64,000 nt of DNA from Ruminococcus albus AD2013 (GTDB taxonomy: Bacteria > Bacillota > Clostridia > Oscillospirales > Ruminococcaceae). Numbering within the stretch: position 1 is the stretch's first letter; each line of letters starts with the position of its first letter. The notes below the pieces were generated by a model. The model was not told the DNA's origin, ran no database searches, and was given only the letters and a program-made list of their open reading frames with translations. This document shows, piece after piece, positions 43,842-51,244 of this stretch. Location of the stretch: positions 930,001 through 994,000 of the forward strand of contig NZ_JAGS01000001.1 of assembly GCF_000526775.1 (NCBI RefSeq). Direction: 5' to 3'. A program made the position numbers and the translations under genes.

Positions 43842-45071
43842 CACGGAAATCAATTTTCAAAAATCACCCTCGAAATCATCAGCGGCTCCATAAGACATTC
43901 AAACATAAGTTTGGATATGGCGGCTTTAGAATTGTTCCGATTTTTAAAGTTCTTGATTAAATTTATCGCAGCTTTTCTGAACATATTCAGGCATTGCTGA
44001 ACGTCTTTGTTTTCGACTCTGCACCAATCTTCTTCAAAATGAACATCAAGCAGCCAGTGCATTGACTCAACTGACCATTCCATTCTTGCATGATGAAGGA
44101 GCTGTTCCGCTGTCATTTCGCGGCTTGAAAGGTAATAGTGCCATTCGCTCGAAGTGCCTTTTTTCGTTGCAAATTCAGTATGAATGGCTCCTATGCACTT
44201 CAGATTTTTCCACTCTTTTTTCTGTTCCAGCCAGTTGATATCTGTTGTTACATACGCTGTCCTTGTTTCAACTCTGCCACGGTTTTTCTCCGTTCTTGAA
44301 ACTGTTTGCATAGTGTCTCTGAGAGAACTGTCCTGCACATAATCCTCGATATCTTTCTTCAAATTTGGGTGATTATCCTTAACGCAAAGCAGATAATCTG
44401 CCTTTTGTTTTACGATAATCTCAGCAGTTTCTTTCTGACAGTTCAGTGCATCCGCAACAACTATATTACCCTTTATTTTCAGTTCTTTCAGAAGCTCCTG
44501 CACCGCAGGTATCTCGTTGCTTTTATCGTCCGTGCTGCGTTGTGCCAGGGTCAATCCAAGTTCGCATACCTGTGCGCTGATGATGTGCAGAGGACTTTCG
44601 ATCTTACTCATTTTAAGTGTCGAACAAACAGTTTTCCCGTCAAGAGAGATCGTCATACTTTTGGACTTTTCGGGCATAAATGAATAGACCCAATCCGCAA
44701 AACAGCGGTTGAGCGATTCGGGCTTGACATATTTCAGCAGGCTCAATATCCAATAATAGCAAGGGACATGATCGATTCCGAATTTCTCCTTTAAGAATTC
44801 GCTTACTCTGTCATTTGTCGCCCATTGATGAATCTGATGAATGTTTCTAAGTCCACAGATACTTCCAAGAATTGCTATTGTAATGATATCGGGGATACTG
44901 CAAAAATAGCCGTCATATTCCTCATATAATTCAATATCTTCAAAATACTCGGTTATTCCATTATTCATGCCTATATTATATCATTTTCCAGGTGCTCTGT
45001 CCAGTAATTTGTACAATCTGAAATATAAATGTAACTTTTGAAACCTGATTTTTTGAAAATTGATTTCCGTG
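43842..45071 (-). mobile_element. ISAs1-family insertion sequence, intact (1230 bp)
   Basis: It is bounded by near-perfect 24/25-bp inverted repeats starting CACGGAAATCAATTTTC (43842-43865, and complement at 45047-45071; one extra A on the right). Nine-base direct repeats TGCTGACCA flank it. It encodes one full-length transposase. The transposase stop lies inside the left repeat. Confidence 0.9.
43850..44968 (-). CDS. ISAs1-family DDE transposase
   Basis: A 372-residue transposase. The N-terminal DDE_Tnp_1-associated region (IPDIITIAILGSICG...IHQWA) is followed by the catalytic core. SLDGKTV (~D106) holds the first catalytic Asp, VVADALNCQKETA the second and WSVESMHWLLDVHFEED the Glu region. 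The frame is uninterrupted, so the element may be active. Confidence 0.9.
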   Translation of the reverse strand: MNNGITEYFEDIELYEEYDGYFCSIPDIITIAILGSICGLRNIHQIHQWATNDRVSEFLKEKFGIDHVPCYYWILSLLKYVKPESLNRCFADWVYSFMPEKSKSMTISLDGKTVCSTLKMSKIESPLHIISAQVCELGLTLAQRSTDDKSNEIPAVQELLKELKIKGNIVVADALNCQKETAEIIVKQKADYLLCVKDNHPNLKKDIEDYVQDSSLRDTMQTVSRTEKNRGRVETRTAYVTTDINWLEQKKEWKNLKCIGAIHTEFATKKGTSSEWHYYLSSREMTAEQLLHHARMEWSVESMHWLLDVHFEEDWCRVENKDVQQCLNMFRKAAINLIKNFKNRNNSKAAISKLMFECLMEPLMISRVIFEN

Positions 45072-45080
45072 TGCTGACCA
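45072..45080. repeat. Target-site duplication, right copy
   Basis: TGCTGACCA immediately follows the right inverted repeat and matches 43833-43841. Confidence 0.85.
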
Positions 45081-45143
45081 AACCGTTTAAAGCGCTCAAC
45101 AGAAGTAAATTTTTTCTGTCCGTGAGATTTAACAAAAAGCAAA

Positions 45144-45169
45144 AAGCACCTTCGGAAACGAAAGTGCTT
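45144..45169 (-). terminator. Terminator of the SCIFF-maturase-SUKH operon
   Basis: An 11-position stem with one mismatch and a GAAA loop. On the minus strand it is followed by TTTTTGCTTTTTG. It lies 32 bases after the last gene of the operon. Confidence 0.8.
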
Positions 45170-45201
45170 GATATACAAGTTTGATATTGAAAAAGAGAAC
45201 G

Positions 45202-45555
45202 TTATTCAATAACAAGTTTACCATCAGGATCACAGTAAACGTGTCTGCCAAGGATAGTCCTAAGTGCCTTGATATTTTCGATATCGGTTGAAGCAAATTC
45301 AAGGTGACACTGCTTTGAGCCGTAGTAGATATCGTACTCAAAATAATCCTGAACATAAACTCCAAATTTATTGAGGATGTCTTCCAGCGGATGCTGTGAG
45401 ATATCGCTTGCGTCCTCGTGTTCACCGTACTCGGGTTCCTGTTCAAATGAAATGCTTGTAAAATACAGCCCCTCGTATTCATAAATTCCTGCGGCTACGC
45501 AGTTTACACCGTCAGCGCAGTATTTTGAGGGATAATAATCGGTTATATTCTTCAT
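45202..45555 (-). CDS. 117-residue protein of unknown function, last gene of the SCIFF operon
   Basis: The ATG at 45555 is set by GAGGAGG nine bases upstream, which lies in the end of the SUKH gene; the frame continuing to 45813 is a shadow. The product is acidic and soluble, with many Tyr (ITDYYPSKY, YFEYDIYYG), and ends in VYCDPDGKLVIE. I do not recognise the family. Size, acidity and its place after a SUKH gene resemble immunity-type proteins, but that is inference. Confidence 0.65.
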   Translation of the reverse strand: MKNITDYYPSKYCADGVNCVAAGIYEYEGLYFTSISFEQEPEYGEHEDASDISQHPLEDILNKFGVYVQDYFEYDIYYGSKQCHLEFASTDIENIKALRTILGRHVYCDPDGKLVIE

Positions 45556-45556
45556 T

Positions 45557-46219
45557 TTAGTCCTCCTCGGGATCAATGTCAAATAAAGGCAGAACCACTT
45601 TTTCGGCTGCATCAAAGCCTTTCTCACTTTTTGATGCGAATATAACAAGACTCCCGCAGCTGTCAGGCAGAAGAGCCATGTAGGAATTTTCATTGATACG
45701 GTAGAACTCTGCACCCTGATATATTCCGCTTTCCGCACGTTCGATATGTTCAAATTTACTGCGGATATTTTCAGCCTGTTCTTCATCAGCTTCAAGATAA
45801 TCTTCCGTCGCATATTCTAAGCCGCTTGCGACAGCACAAAGATAGCCTTCGGAGATAAGAAACTTTGAAAGACTATCTCCTGTGAGAAACCATTCACCAC
45901 GGTCATAATTCTCATATACAGGAGGATCAGGCTTGCCCATATCCTCAAGCTTTATGCCCCAAAAGGATACGCTCTGGTTTTCACAAAAGAAAACATAGTA
46001 TCCCTGCTCTTTGTACATACCGACTTTCTCTGCAGGCATAAGATAATCACCTGCAGAATTAGAAGCAAGCAAATCATAGCCAGCACACTGCCTGTAATAA
46101 TCCTCCAGCGCAGAAGGAAGACTGCCGTATTCAGCTTTCAATGATGATATGGTTTTCTCGCTCCAGCCAAGTGGCTCAGTTATATCAAAAAGAGCTCGGA
46201 GTTCCCTGTAATCAAACAT
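45557..46219 (-). CDS. SUKH (SMI1/KNR4) superfamily protein
   Basis: A 220-residue protein. The SUKH fold starts around residues 10-40 (ITEPLGWSEKTISSLKAEYGSLPSALEDYYRQCAG), with an LPSALEDYYR core typical of the superfamily, and continues with FENQSV-type and WFLTGDSLSKFL segments. SUKH proteins are common immunity proteins against polymorphic toxins and also bind diverse partners. The ATG overlaps the stop of the SCIFF maturase by one base (TAATG), so it is cotranslated with it. No toxin gene lies nearby. Confidence 0.78.
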   Translation of the reverse strand: MFDYRELRALFDITEPLGWSEKTISSLKAEYGSLPSALEDYYRQCAGYDLLASNSAGDYLMPAEKVGMYKEQGYYVFFCENQSVSFWGIKLEDMGKPDPPVYENYDRGEWFLTGDSLSKFLISEGYLCAVASGLEYATEDYLEADEEQAENIRSKFEHIERAESGIYQGAEFYRINENSYMALLPDSCGSLVIFASKSEKGFDAAEKVVLPLFDIDPEED

Positions 46220-47592
46220 TATTCAGCATCGTCAAGCAGCTGAACTGCCTTCATCAGTATAGCGACTTCAAGGCGTTTCTTCTGTATCTGACAGGAAAGC
46301 TTGTGAGCCGCATGGATATCATGCTGATATATGTAGTTATTGGCGTTACATCCGCCGCTGCAATAGAACTTTGCCCAGCACTTTTTACATTCGGGCTTGT
46401 TATAAACGTGAGCTTTAGCGAATTCGTCTTTCATTTCGAGATTGAAGCTGCCGTCATAAAGACTGCCCATCTTGTACTCATCGATACCAACGAACTGGTG
46501 GCAGGGGTAGATATCACCATCGGGTGTGATAGCAACATACTCATTGCCGCATCCGCATCCGCGGAGTCTCTTTATAGCGCAGGGGCCCTGATCGAGATCA
46601 AGCATGAAATGGAAGAAGTTGATGAATTTACCTTCCTCTCTGATTTTCTTGATCTTTTCAGCAAGGACTTCGTACTCCTTGAAAATACGGGGCAGATCAG
46701 CTTCTGTAATGGCATAGGGTTCTTTAGCATCAGCCATAACAGGCTCAACGGAGATCTGTTCAAATCCGAGGTCACGGAGATGAACTACATCTTCCGAAAA
46801 ATCAAGATTGTACTTGGTGTAAGTACCGCGAACATACCAATCCTTGTCATTTGGACGCTTGTCCACCAAACGCTTGAAATTCTTGGTGATAAGGTCATAA
46901 CAGCCTGTTCCGTCAACACGAACTCTCATTCTGTCATTGACTTCTTTTCGGCCGTCAATTGAGAGAACCACGTTGTACATCTCCTTATTGATGAAATCGA
47001 TCATTTCATCGGTAAGATGCATACCGTTGGTAGTTGTGGTGAATCTGAAGGTCTTACCAGTTTCAGCCTCTCTTGAACGTGCATATTCAACAGTCTGCAT
47101 AACAACATCGAAATTCAGCGAAGGCTCGCCTCCGAAGAAATCAACTTCCAGGAACTTTCTGTCGCCTGATTTTTCTATAAGAAAATCGATAGCACGCTTA
47201 GCAGTTTCAAGGTCCATCAGCTTTCTGCCAACGCCGAAATCACCTGTAGAAGCAAAGCAATACTTGCATCTCAGGTTGCAGTCATGGGAAATATGCAGGC
47301 ACATAGCCTTGATAGGTGAAGCCACAGCTACAAGCGCATACTTTTCGTAATCATCATCCGAATACAGTATCTTATCATTGTACAGAGATACTATCTCCTC
47401 ATAACACTCCTTGATATCCTGTGCAGGATAACTTCTTGAAAGCTTAGCAACTACCTCGGCAGGACATTCATCAGCAAAAGGCGGGTCAACACTGTCAAGT
47501 ATGTCATAGGTAAGATCATCTATGATATGTACACCGCCGCTGTTGACATCAAGCAGGACATTGTATCCCGCAAGTTTATATTTATGGATCAT
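46219..47592 (-). CDS. Radical SAM/SPASM SCIFF (ranthipeptide) maturase
   Basis: About 457 residues, of the six-Cys-in-45 modification radical SAM family. An N-terminal peptide-binding-like region is followed by the SAM cluster motif CNLRCKYC (about residues 97-104) and FFGGEPSLNF. A C-terminal SPASM domain with seven or more Cys follows (GPCAI, GCGCGNEY, YPCHQF, CKKCWAKFYCSGGC). It installs thioether links from precursor cysteines to non-adjacent residues. The ATG at 47592 follows AGGG; an in-frame TTG at 47607 is less likely. It lies 138 bases after the precursor gene. Confidence 0.93.
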   Translation of the reverse strand: MIHKYKLAGYNVLLDVNSGGVHIIDDLTYDILDSVDPPFADECPAEVVAKLSRSYPAQDIKECYEEIVSLYNDKILYSDDDYEKYALVAVASPIKAMCLHISHDCNLRCKYCFASTGDFGVGRKLMDLETAKRAIDFLIEKSGDRKFLEVDFFGGEPSLNFDVVMQTVEYARSREAETGKTFRFTTTTNGMHLTDEMIDFINKEMYNVVLSIDGRKEVNDRMRVRVDGTGCYDLITKNFKRLVDKRPNDKDWYVRGTYTKYNLDFSEDVVHLRDLGFEQISVEPVMADAKEPYAITEADLPRIFKEYEVLAEKIKKIREEGKFINFFHFMLDLDQGPCAIKRLRGCGCGNEYVAITPDGDIYPCHQFVGIDEYKMGSLYDGSFNLEMKDEFAKAHVYNKPECKKCWAKFYCSGGCNANNYIYQHDIHAAHKLSCQIQKKRLEVAILMKAVQLLDDAE

Positions 47593-47607
47593 TTTCTTCC
47601 CTCGCAA

Positions 47608-47730
47608 ATCTTAAAAAATAACGGACGACCAAAGCCCAGCCCTACGGGTCAGCCAAGACCGTGTAGAGTTGACCTGTGCTCGCCCGCTGTATCGGGAGCT
47701 TAAAAGCTCCCTAAAAACGGTCCTTGTGGA
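47608..47730 (-). promoter_or_regulatory. Structured spacer between SCIFF precursor and maturase
   Basis: It contains a perfect eight-base hairpin GGGAGCTT/AAGCTCCC (47694-47711). A longer interrupted pairing (CAAGGACCGT at ~47717-47726 with ACGGTCTTGG at 47653-47662) encloses it. No T-run follows on the minus strand, so it is not a plain terminator. It could set the ratio of peptide to enzyme by RNA processing or partial termination. Confidence 0.5.
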
Positions 47731-47874
47731 TCAAGCTTCCTTCTCGCACTTCTGGTTAGCAACAGTGCAGGAAGTCTTACATGCAGACTGGCAGGAAGCC
47801 TGGCACTTGCCGCAGCCGCCCTTAGCAGCAGTCTTCTTCAGATTAGCCTTATTGATAGTCTTGATATGTTTCAT
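47731..47874 (-). CDS. SCIFF ranthipeptide precursor (six Cys in 47 residues)
   Basis: A 47-residue peptide starting MKHIKTINKANLKKTAAK, the conserved leader. The core region has six cysteines at 21, 24, 28, 32, 36 and 43 (GGCGKCQASCQSACKTSC, then a late KCEKEA). GGAGG ribosome site eight bases upstream. It lies directly before its radical SAM maturase. The mature product and role are unknown in the family. Its conservation across Clostridia suggests a core, perhaps signalling, function rather than an antibiotic. Confidence 0.93.
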   Translation of the reverse strand: MKHIKTINKANLKKTAAKGGCGKCQASCQSACKTSCTVANQKCEKEA

Positions 47875-47905
47875 AATATCATACCTCCATATACGATTTA
47901 CAGAT

Positions 47906-47914
47906 ATTATAGCA
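47906..47914 (-). promoter_or_regulatory. Extended -10 promoter of the SCIFF operon
   Basis: TGC-TATAAT (47914-47906) on the minus strand, about 32 bases before the precursor ATG. No good -35 was found, which is usual for extended -10 promoters. Confidence 0.65.
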
Positions 47915-47988
47915 TATTATGACACAAATTTTATGAACTATAATTTAACGGGATATAAATATTTGTTAAATATACCAAAATATTTTAG

Positions 47989-48387
47989 CTATGGTACTCT
48001 TTTGGCATTGACGCCGATCACACCGCCTAACGAAGCGGAAGAAATAGTAAGCAGGAGTTTTCCAAAAGAGGTTATCTTCGCGGTATATCCCGCGAAAATG
48101 CTCCCGGCAATCAGTATGATAACAAACATCAGAAAGCCCGTCAGTGCTCCGGCTGCAAGACCATTGCGCTTTCGTCTTCTGCCACCGGTATATCCTCCGA
48201 AATAAGCACCTATGACCAGCGCCCCGGTGGACATATCTGACAAAACGTTCTTCCCTGCATCTATCTTTGTAAGCAGAAACGCCATCGCACAGATGATCAG
48301 AAATATCACACCGGCAGCAACAGTCAGTGCGATCAATTGTTCAGCGGCGATTCCCGTACCTCTTGCGTAACTTCTGTGCTTCCTCAT
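47989..48387 (-). CDS. TIGR04086-family membrane protein
   Basis: A 132-residue protein with four transmembrane segments (~18-40, 52-66, 76-97, 105-125) and Gly-rich packing (GAYFGGYTGGRRRKRNG). This is the small membrane family repeatedly found between yajC and the SCIFF gene in Clostridia. Function is unknown; the conserved position suggests a link to SCIFF peptide or Sec export. AGG ribosome site present. Confidence 0.85.
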   Translation of the reverse strand: MRKHRSYARGTGIAAEQLIALTVAAGVIFLIICAMAFLLTKIDAGKNVLSDMSTGALVIGAYFGGYTGGRRRKRNGLAAGALTGFLMFVIILIAGSIFAGYTAKITSFGKLLLTISSASLGGVIGVNAKRVP

Positions 48388-48454
48388 AGCAGCCGACCTC
48401 CCAATTAGTCTTTACTGCTATAGTATTCGAGTCAAATTCAATATATTACAAAAA

Positions 48455-48478
48455 CAGCACCGCTATAAAACGGTGCTG
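48455..48478 (-). terminator. yajC terminator
   Basis: Eight-base CAGCACCG/CGGTGCTG stem, eight-base loop, then TTTTTG on the minus strand, eight bases after the yajC stop. Confidence 0.85.
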
Positions 48479-48486
48479 AGATAATA

Positions 48487-48828
48487 TTATACTTTGTCCT
48501 TGCTGTCCTCATCGTCATCGGTAACAACCTTAGCGATAGCCCATTTCATGATGCGGATCTTGCTTCTGTCACCGCCTGTTTCGATAACTACATTATCTTC
48601 TTTGACCTGAGTAACGATGCCGATTATACCGCCGTTTGTGATGATCTCGTCACCAACATCGACGTTTTCTCTCATTTCTCTGTCAGCTTTTTCCTGCTTC
48701 TTCTGGGGCTTCATGATGAAAAAATAGAAGAATACCAGTATCAGTACCAGCGGTAAGAAAGTGACAAGATATCCTCCTGTTGTAGCGTTACCGCTTGCAG
48801 ACATCAGTGTTGCATAAGCATTATTCAT
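48487..48828 (-). CDS. yajC: Sec translocon accessory protein YajC
   Basis: A 113-residue protein with one N-terminal membrane helix (~20-40: VTFLPLVLILVFFYFFIM) followed by PQKKQEKADREM and a small cytoplasmic beta domain (DEIITNGGIIGIVTQVKEDNVVIE). It associates with SecDF. secD and secF are not in the window. GGGAGG ribosome site and a strong promoter. Confidence 0.93.
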   Translation of the reverse strand: MNNAYATLMSASGNATTGGYLVTFLPLVLILVFFYFFIMKPQKKQEKADREMRENVDVGDEIITNGGIIGIVTQVKEDNVVIETGGDRSKIRIMKWAIAKVVTDDDEDSKDKV

Positions 48829-48863
48829 TTTACTGCCTCCCGATTTTAGTTTTGCTGCTTATG

Positions 48864-48892
48864 ATTATAGCAGAATACAAATAATTTATCAA
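48864..48892 (-). promoter_or_regulatory. yajC promoter
   Basis: TTGATA (48892-48887), 17 bases, extended TGC-TATAAT (48869-48864) on the minus strand. Confidence 0.8.
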
Positions 48893-48909
48893 GTGATTTA
48901 ACAGAATGT

Positions 48910-50304
48910 TTACTCTTCTTCGTTGATATTCTTGATGTAAGCGTCGATAGCTGCCGCGGCCTTTTTACCTGCACCCATCGCGAGAATAACTGTCGCAGCG
49001 CCTGTAACAGCGTCACCGCCGGCATATACGCCCTTCTTGGTGGTAGCTTCTGTATCATCAACGATAAGACAGCCGCGCTTGTTTACGTCAAGTCCGGGAG
49101 TAGTATTCCTTATCAGCGGATTTGGAGATGTACCGATAGCCATGATAACTGTATCTACATCAAGTTCGTAATCAGAGCCTTCAATAGCTACGGGACTTCT
49201 TCTGCCGCTCTCGTCGGGTTCGCCAAGCTCCATCTTACGGCATACCATAGCGCGAACTCTGCCGTTGTCATCGCCCAGCAGTTCAACAGGATTATTGAGA
49301 GTCAGAAACTCAACGCCTTCTTCCATAGCGTGATGGACTTCTTCCTTACGCGCGGGAAGTTCTTCAAGAGAACGTCTGTAAACCACATATACTTTCTTAG
49401 CACCTATTCTCAGTGCAGAACGCGCAGCGTCCATAGCAACGTTACCACCGCCCACAACAGCAACTTTCTGAGATTTCATGATAGGAGTAGCGTACTCTTT
49501 TCTGTAAGCCTTCATCAGATTGATACGAGTAAGGTATTCATTAGCTGAATAAACACCTATAAGACCCTCGCCGTCAATGCCCATAAATCTGGGCAGACCT
49601 GCACCCGAACCAACGAAAACAGCTTCATAGCCCATCTCAAAAAGCTCGTCAACTGAAAGCACCTTGCCAATGACCATATTTGTCATGATCTTAACGCCCA
49701 TCTTGGTCAGATTATCGATCTCGTGCTGAACGATGGTCTTGGGAAGTCTGAATTCGGGGATACCGTACATCAGAACACCGCCTGCTGTATGGAACGCTTC
49801 AAATACAGTAACATCATAACCCAGCTTTGCCAGATCACCCGCTGCAGTAAGTCCGCTGGGACCAGCGCCAATGATAGCCACCTTGTGACCATTTGGCTCG
49901 GGCAACTCTACTTCAGGCTCCTTGCCTCGCATGTAGTCTGCAACAAATCTCTCCAGTCTGCCGATAGCAACAGGTTCGCCCTTTATACCTCTGACGCACT
50001 TGCCCTCGCACTGATTTTCCTGCGGACATACTCTTCCGCAAACAGCAGGCAGGGAGTTAGTAGTCTTGATGATCTCGTAAGCCGCTTCCATATCACCCTC
50101 AGCTACCTTGGCGATAAACTCGGGTATCCTTACACCAACAGGACATCCGTTCATGCAGGGTCTGTTCTTACAGTTAAGACAGCGCATAGCCTCTCTTACA
50201 GCTTTTTCGAGAGAGTAACCAAGTGTTACCTCTTTGAAGTTCTTCGCCCTGACTTCAGGCTCCTGCTCAGCGATAGGTGTTTTTTCCATTCTCATATCAG
50301 CCAT
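48910..50304 (-). CDS. nfnB: NADH-dependent reduced ferredoxin:NADP+ oxidoreductase, subunit B
   Basis: A 464-residue flavoprotein homologous to glutamate synthase small subunit. The N-terminal 4Fe-4S ligands are CLNCKNRPCMNGCP and CGRVCPQENQCEGKC. The FAD motif is GAGPSGLTAAG (~147) and the NAD(P) motif GGGNVAMDAAR (~287). Paired with NfnA it forms the electron-bifurcating transhydrogenase NfnAB. The start at 50304 has GGAGGTG upstream and overlaps nfnA by eight bases; the length matches known NfnB. Confidence 0.9.
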   Translation of the reverse strand: MADMRMEKTPIAEQEPEVRAKNFKEVTLGYSLEKAVREAMRCLNCKNRPCMNGCPVGVRIPEFIAKVAEGDMEAAYEIIKTTNSLPAVCGRVCPQENQCEGKCVRGIKGEPVAIGRLERFVADYMRGKEPEVELPEPNGHKVAIIGAGPSGLTAAGDLAKLGYDVTVFEAFHTAGGVLMYGIPEFRLPKTIVQHEIDNLTKMGVKIMTNMVIGKVLSVDELFEMGYEAVFVGSGAGLPRFMGIDGEGLIGVYSANEYLTRINLMKAYRKEYATPIMKSQKVAVVGGGNVAMDAARSALRIGAKKVYVVYRRSLEELPARKEEVHHAMEEGVEFLTLNNPVELLGDDNGRVRAMVCRKMELGEPDESGRRSPVAIEGSDYELDVDTVIMAIGTSPNPLIRNTTPGLDVNKRGCLIVDDTEATTKKGVYAGGDAVTGAATVILAMGAGKKAAAAIDAYIKNINEEE

Positions 50305-51136
50305 TAGCCGCACCTCCCATAAGTCTGCAAACGTGCTGCTTCTCAGCCTCGTTATAAGTGGAATTTCTTCTTACAAGCTCGTTGAAATCAACTTTGTGAC
50401 CGTCAAAATCAGGACCGTCAACACAGGCATACTTTATCTCTCCGCCGACCCTTACACGACAACCGCCGCACATTCCTGTGCCATCGATCATGATCGGGTT
50501 AAGAGAAACAATAGTTTTTATATTGTAAGGTTCTGTTACTTTACAGATGAACTTCATCATAGGAACAGGGCCTATTGCAATTACTTCGTCAAAATTTGCA
50601 CCTGCATCGATAAGTTCCTTGAGCTTGTCGGTAACAAATCCGTGATAGCCGTAAGAACCATCATCGGTGCAAACGTGTAAATTGGTGGAAGCGGCTCTCA
50701 TCTCGTCTTCAAGGATAATAATATCCTTGCTTCTGAATCCTGCGATCAGCTGAACATCAATACCCATATTGAAAAGCTTCTTAGCCTGAGGATATGCTAT
50801 CGCACAGCCAACACCGCCGCCAATGACTGCGACTTTCTTGATATTTGGCTCATATTCGGTAGCCATGCCGAGAGGTCCCACAACATCACGTATAGCTTCG
50901 CCCTCTTTAAGTGCGGCAAGCGACATTGTAGAGCCGCCAATTGTCTGGAAAATAATAGTAACTATACCCTTTTCACGGTCAAAATCCGCAATAGTAAGGG
51001 GGATCCTTTCGCTGTATTCGTCTGCTCTTACTATTACAAACTGACCTGCATCGGCCTTTTTTGCAATAAAAGGAGCATCAATATCCATCAGCACAACGCT
51101 GTCGTTTAACTGTTTCCTTCTGATTATCTTAAACAA
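50297..51136 (-). CDS. nfnA: NADH-dependent reduced ferredoxin:NADP+ oxidoreductase, subunit A
   Basis: About 279 residues of the ferredoxin-NADP reductase/PyrK type. FAD-binding RIPLTIADF is near residue 55, NAD-binding VIGGGVGCAIAYP near 108, and C-terminal 2Fe-2S cysteines lie in GTGMCGGCRV and KYACVDGPDFDG. The TTG at 51136 is the likely start (GGAGGGATAGGA before it; product begins MFKIIRRK as in homologues). A longer ATG frame lacks a ribosome site. Confidence 0.88.
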   Translation of the reverse strand: MFKIIRRKQLNDSVVLMDIDAPFIAKKADAGQFVIVRADEYSERIPLTIADFDREKGIVTIIFQTIGGSTMSLAALKEGEAIRDVVGPLGMATEYEPNIKKVAVIGGGVGCAIAYPQAKKLFNMGIDVQLIAGFRSKDIIILEDEMRAASTNLHVCTDDGSYGYHGFVTDKLKELIDAGANFDEVIAIGPVPMMKFICKVTEPYNIKTIVSLNPIMIDGTGMCGGCRVRVGGEIKYACVDGPDFDGHKVDFNELVRRNSTYNEAEKQHVCRLMGGAANG

Positions 51137-51166
51137 TCCTATCCCTCCGCAAAAATATTTCATTTT

Positions 51167-51195
51167 ATTATACATCATTTCCTTGAAAATTACAA
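51167..51195 (-). promoter_or_regulatory. nfnAB promoter
   Basis: TTGTAA (51195-51190), 17 bases, TATAAT (51172-51167) on the minus strand. Confidence 0.7.
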
Positions 51196-51244
51196 GGGTC
51201 TGAAAAGAATTATAATCATCAACGATAAAATTATTTAGAAAAAA

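Noticed and set aside
45202..45813. 203-codon frame extending the last SCIFF-operon gene upstream
   Set aside because: The extra N-terminus is a shadow of the SUKH gene; the strong GAGGAGG site fixes the start at 45555.
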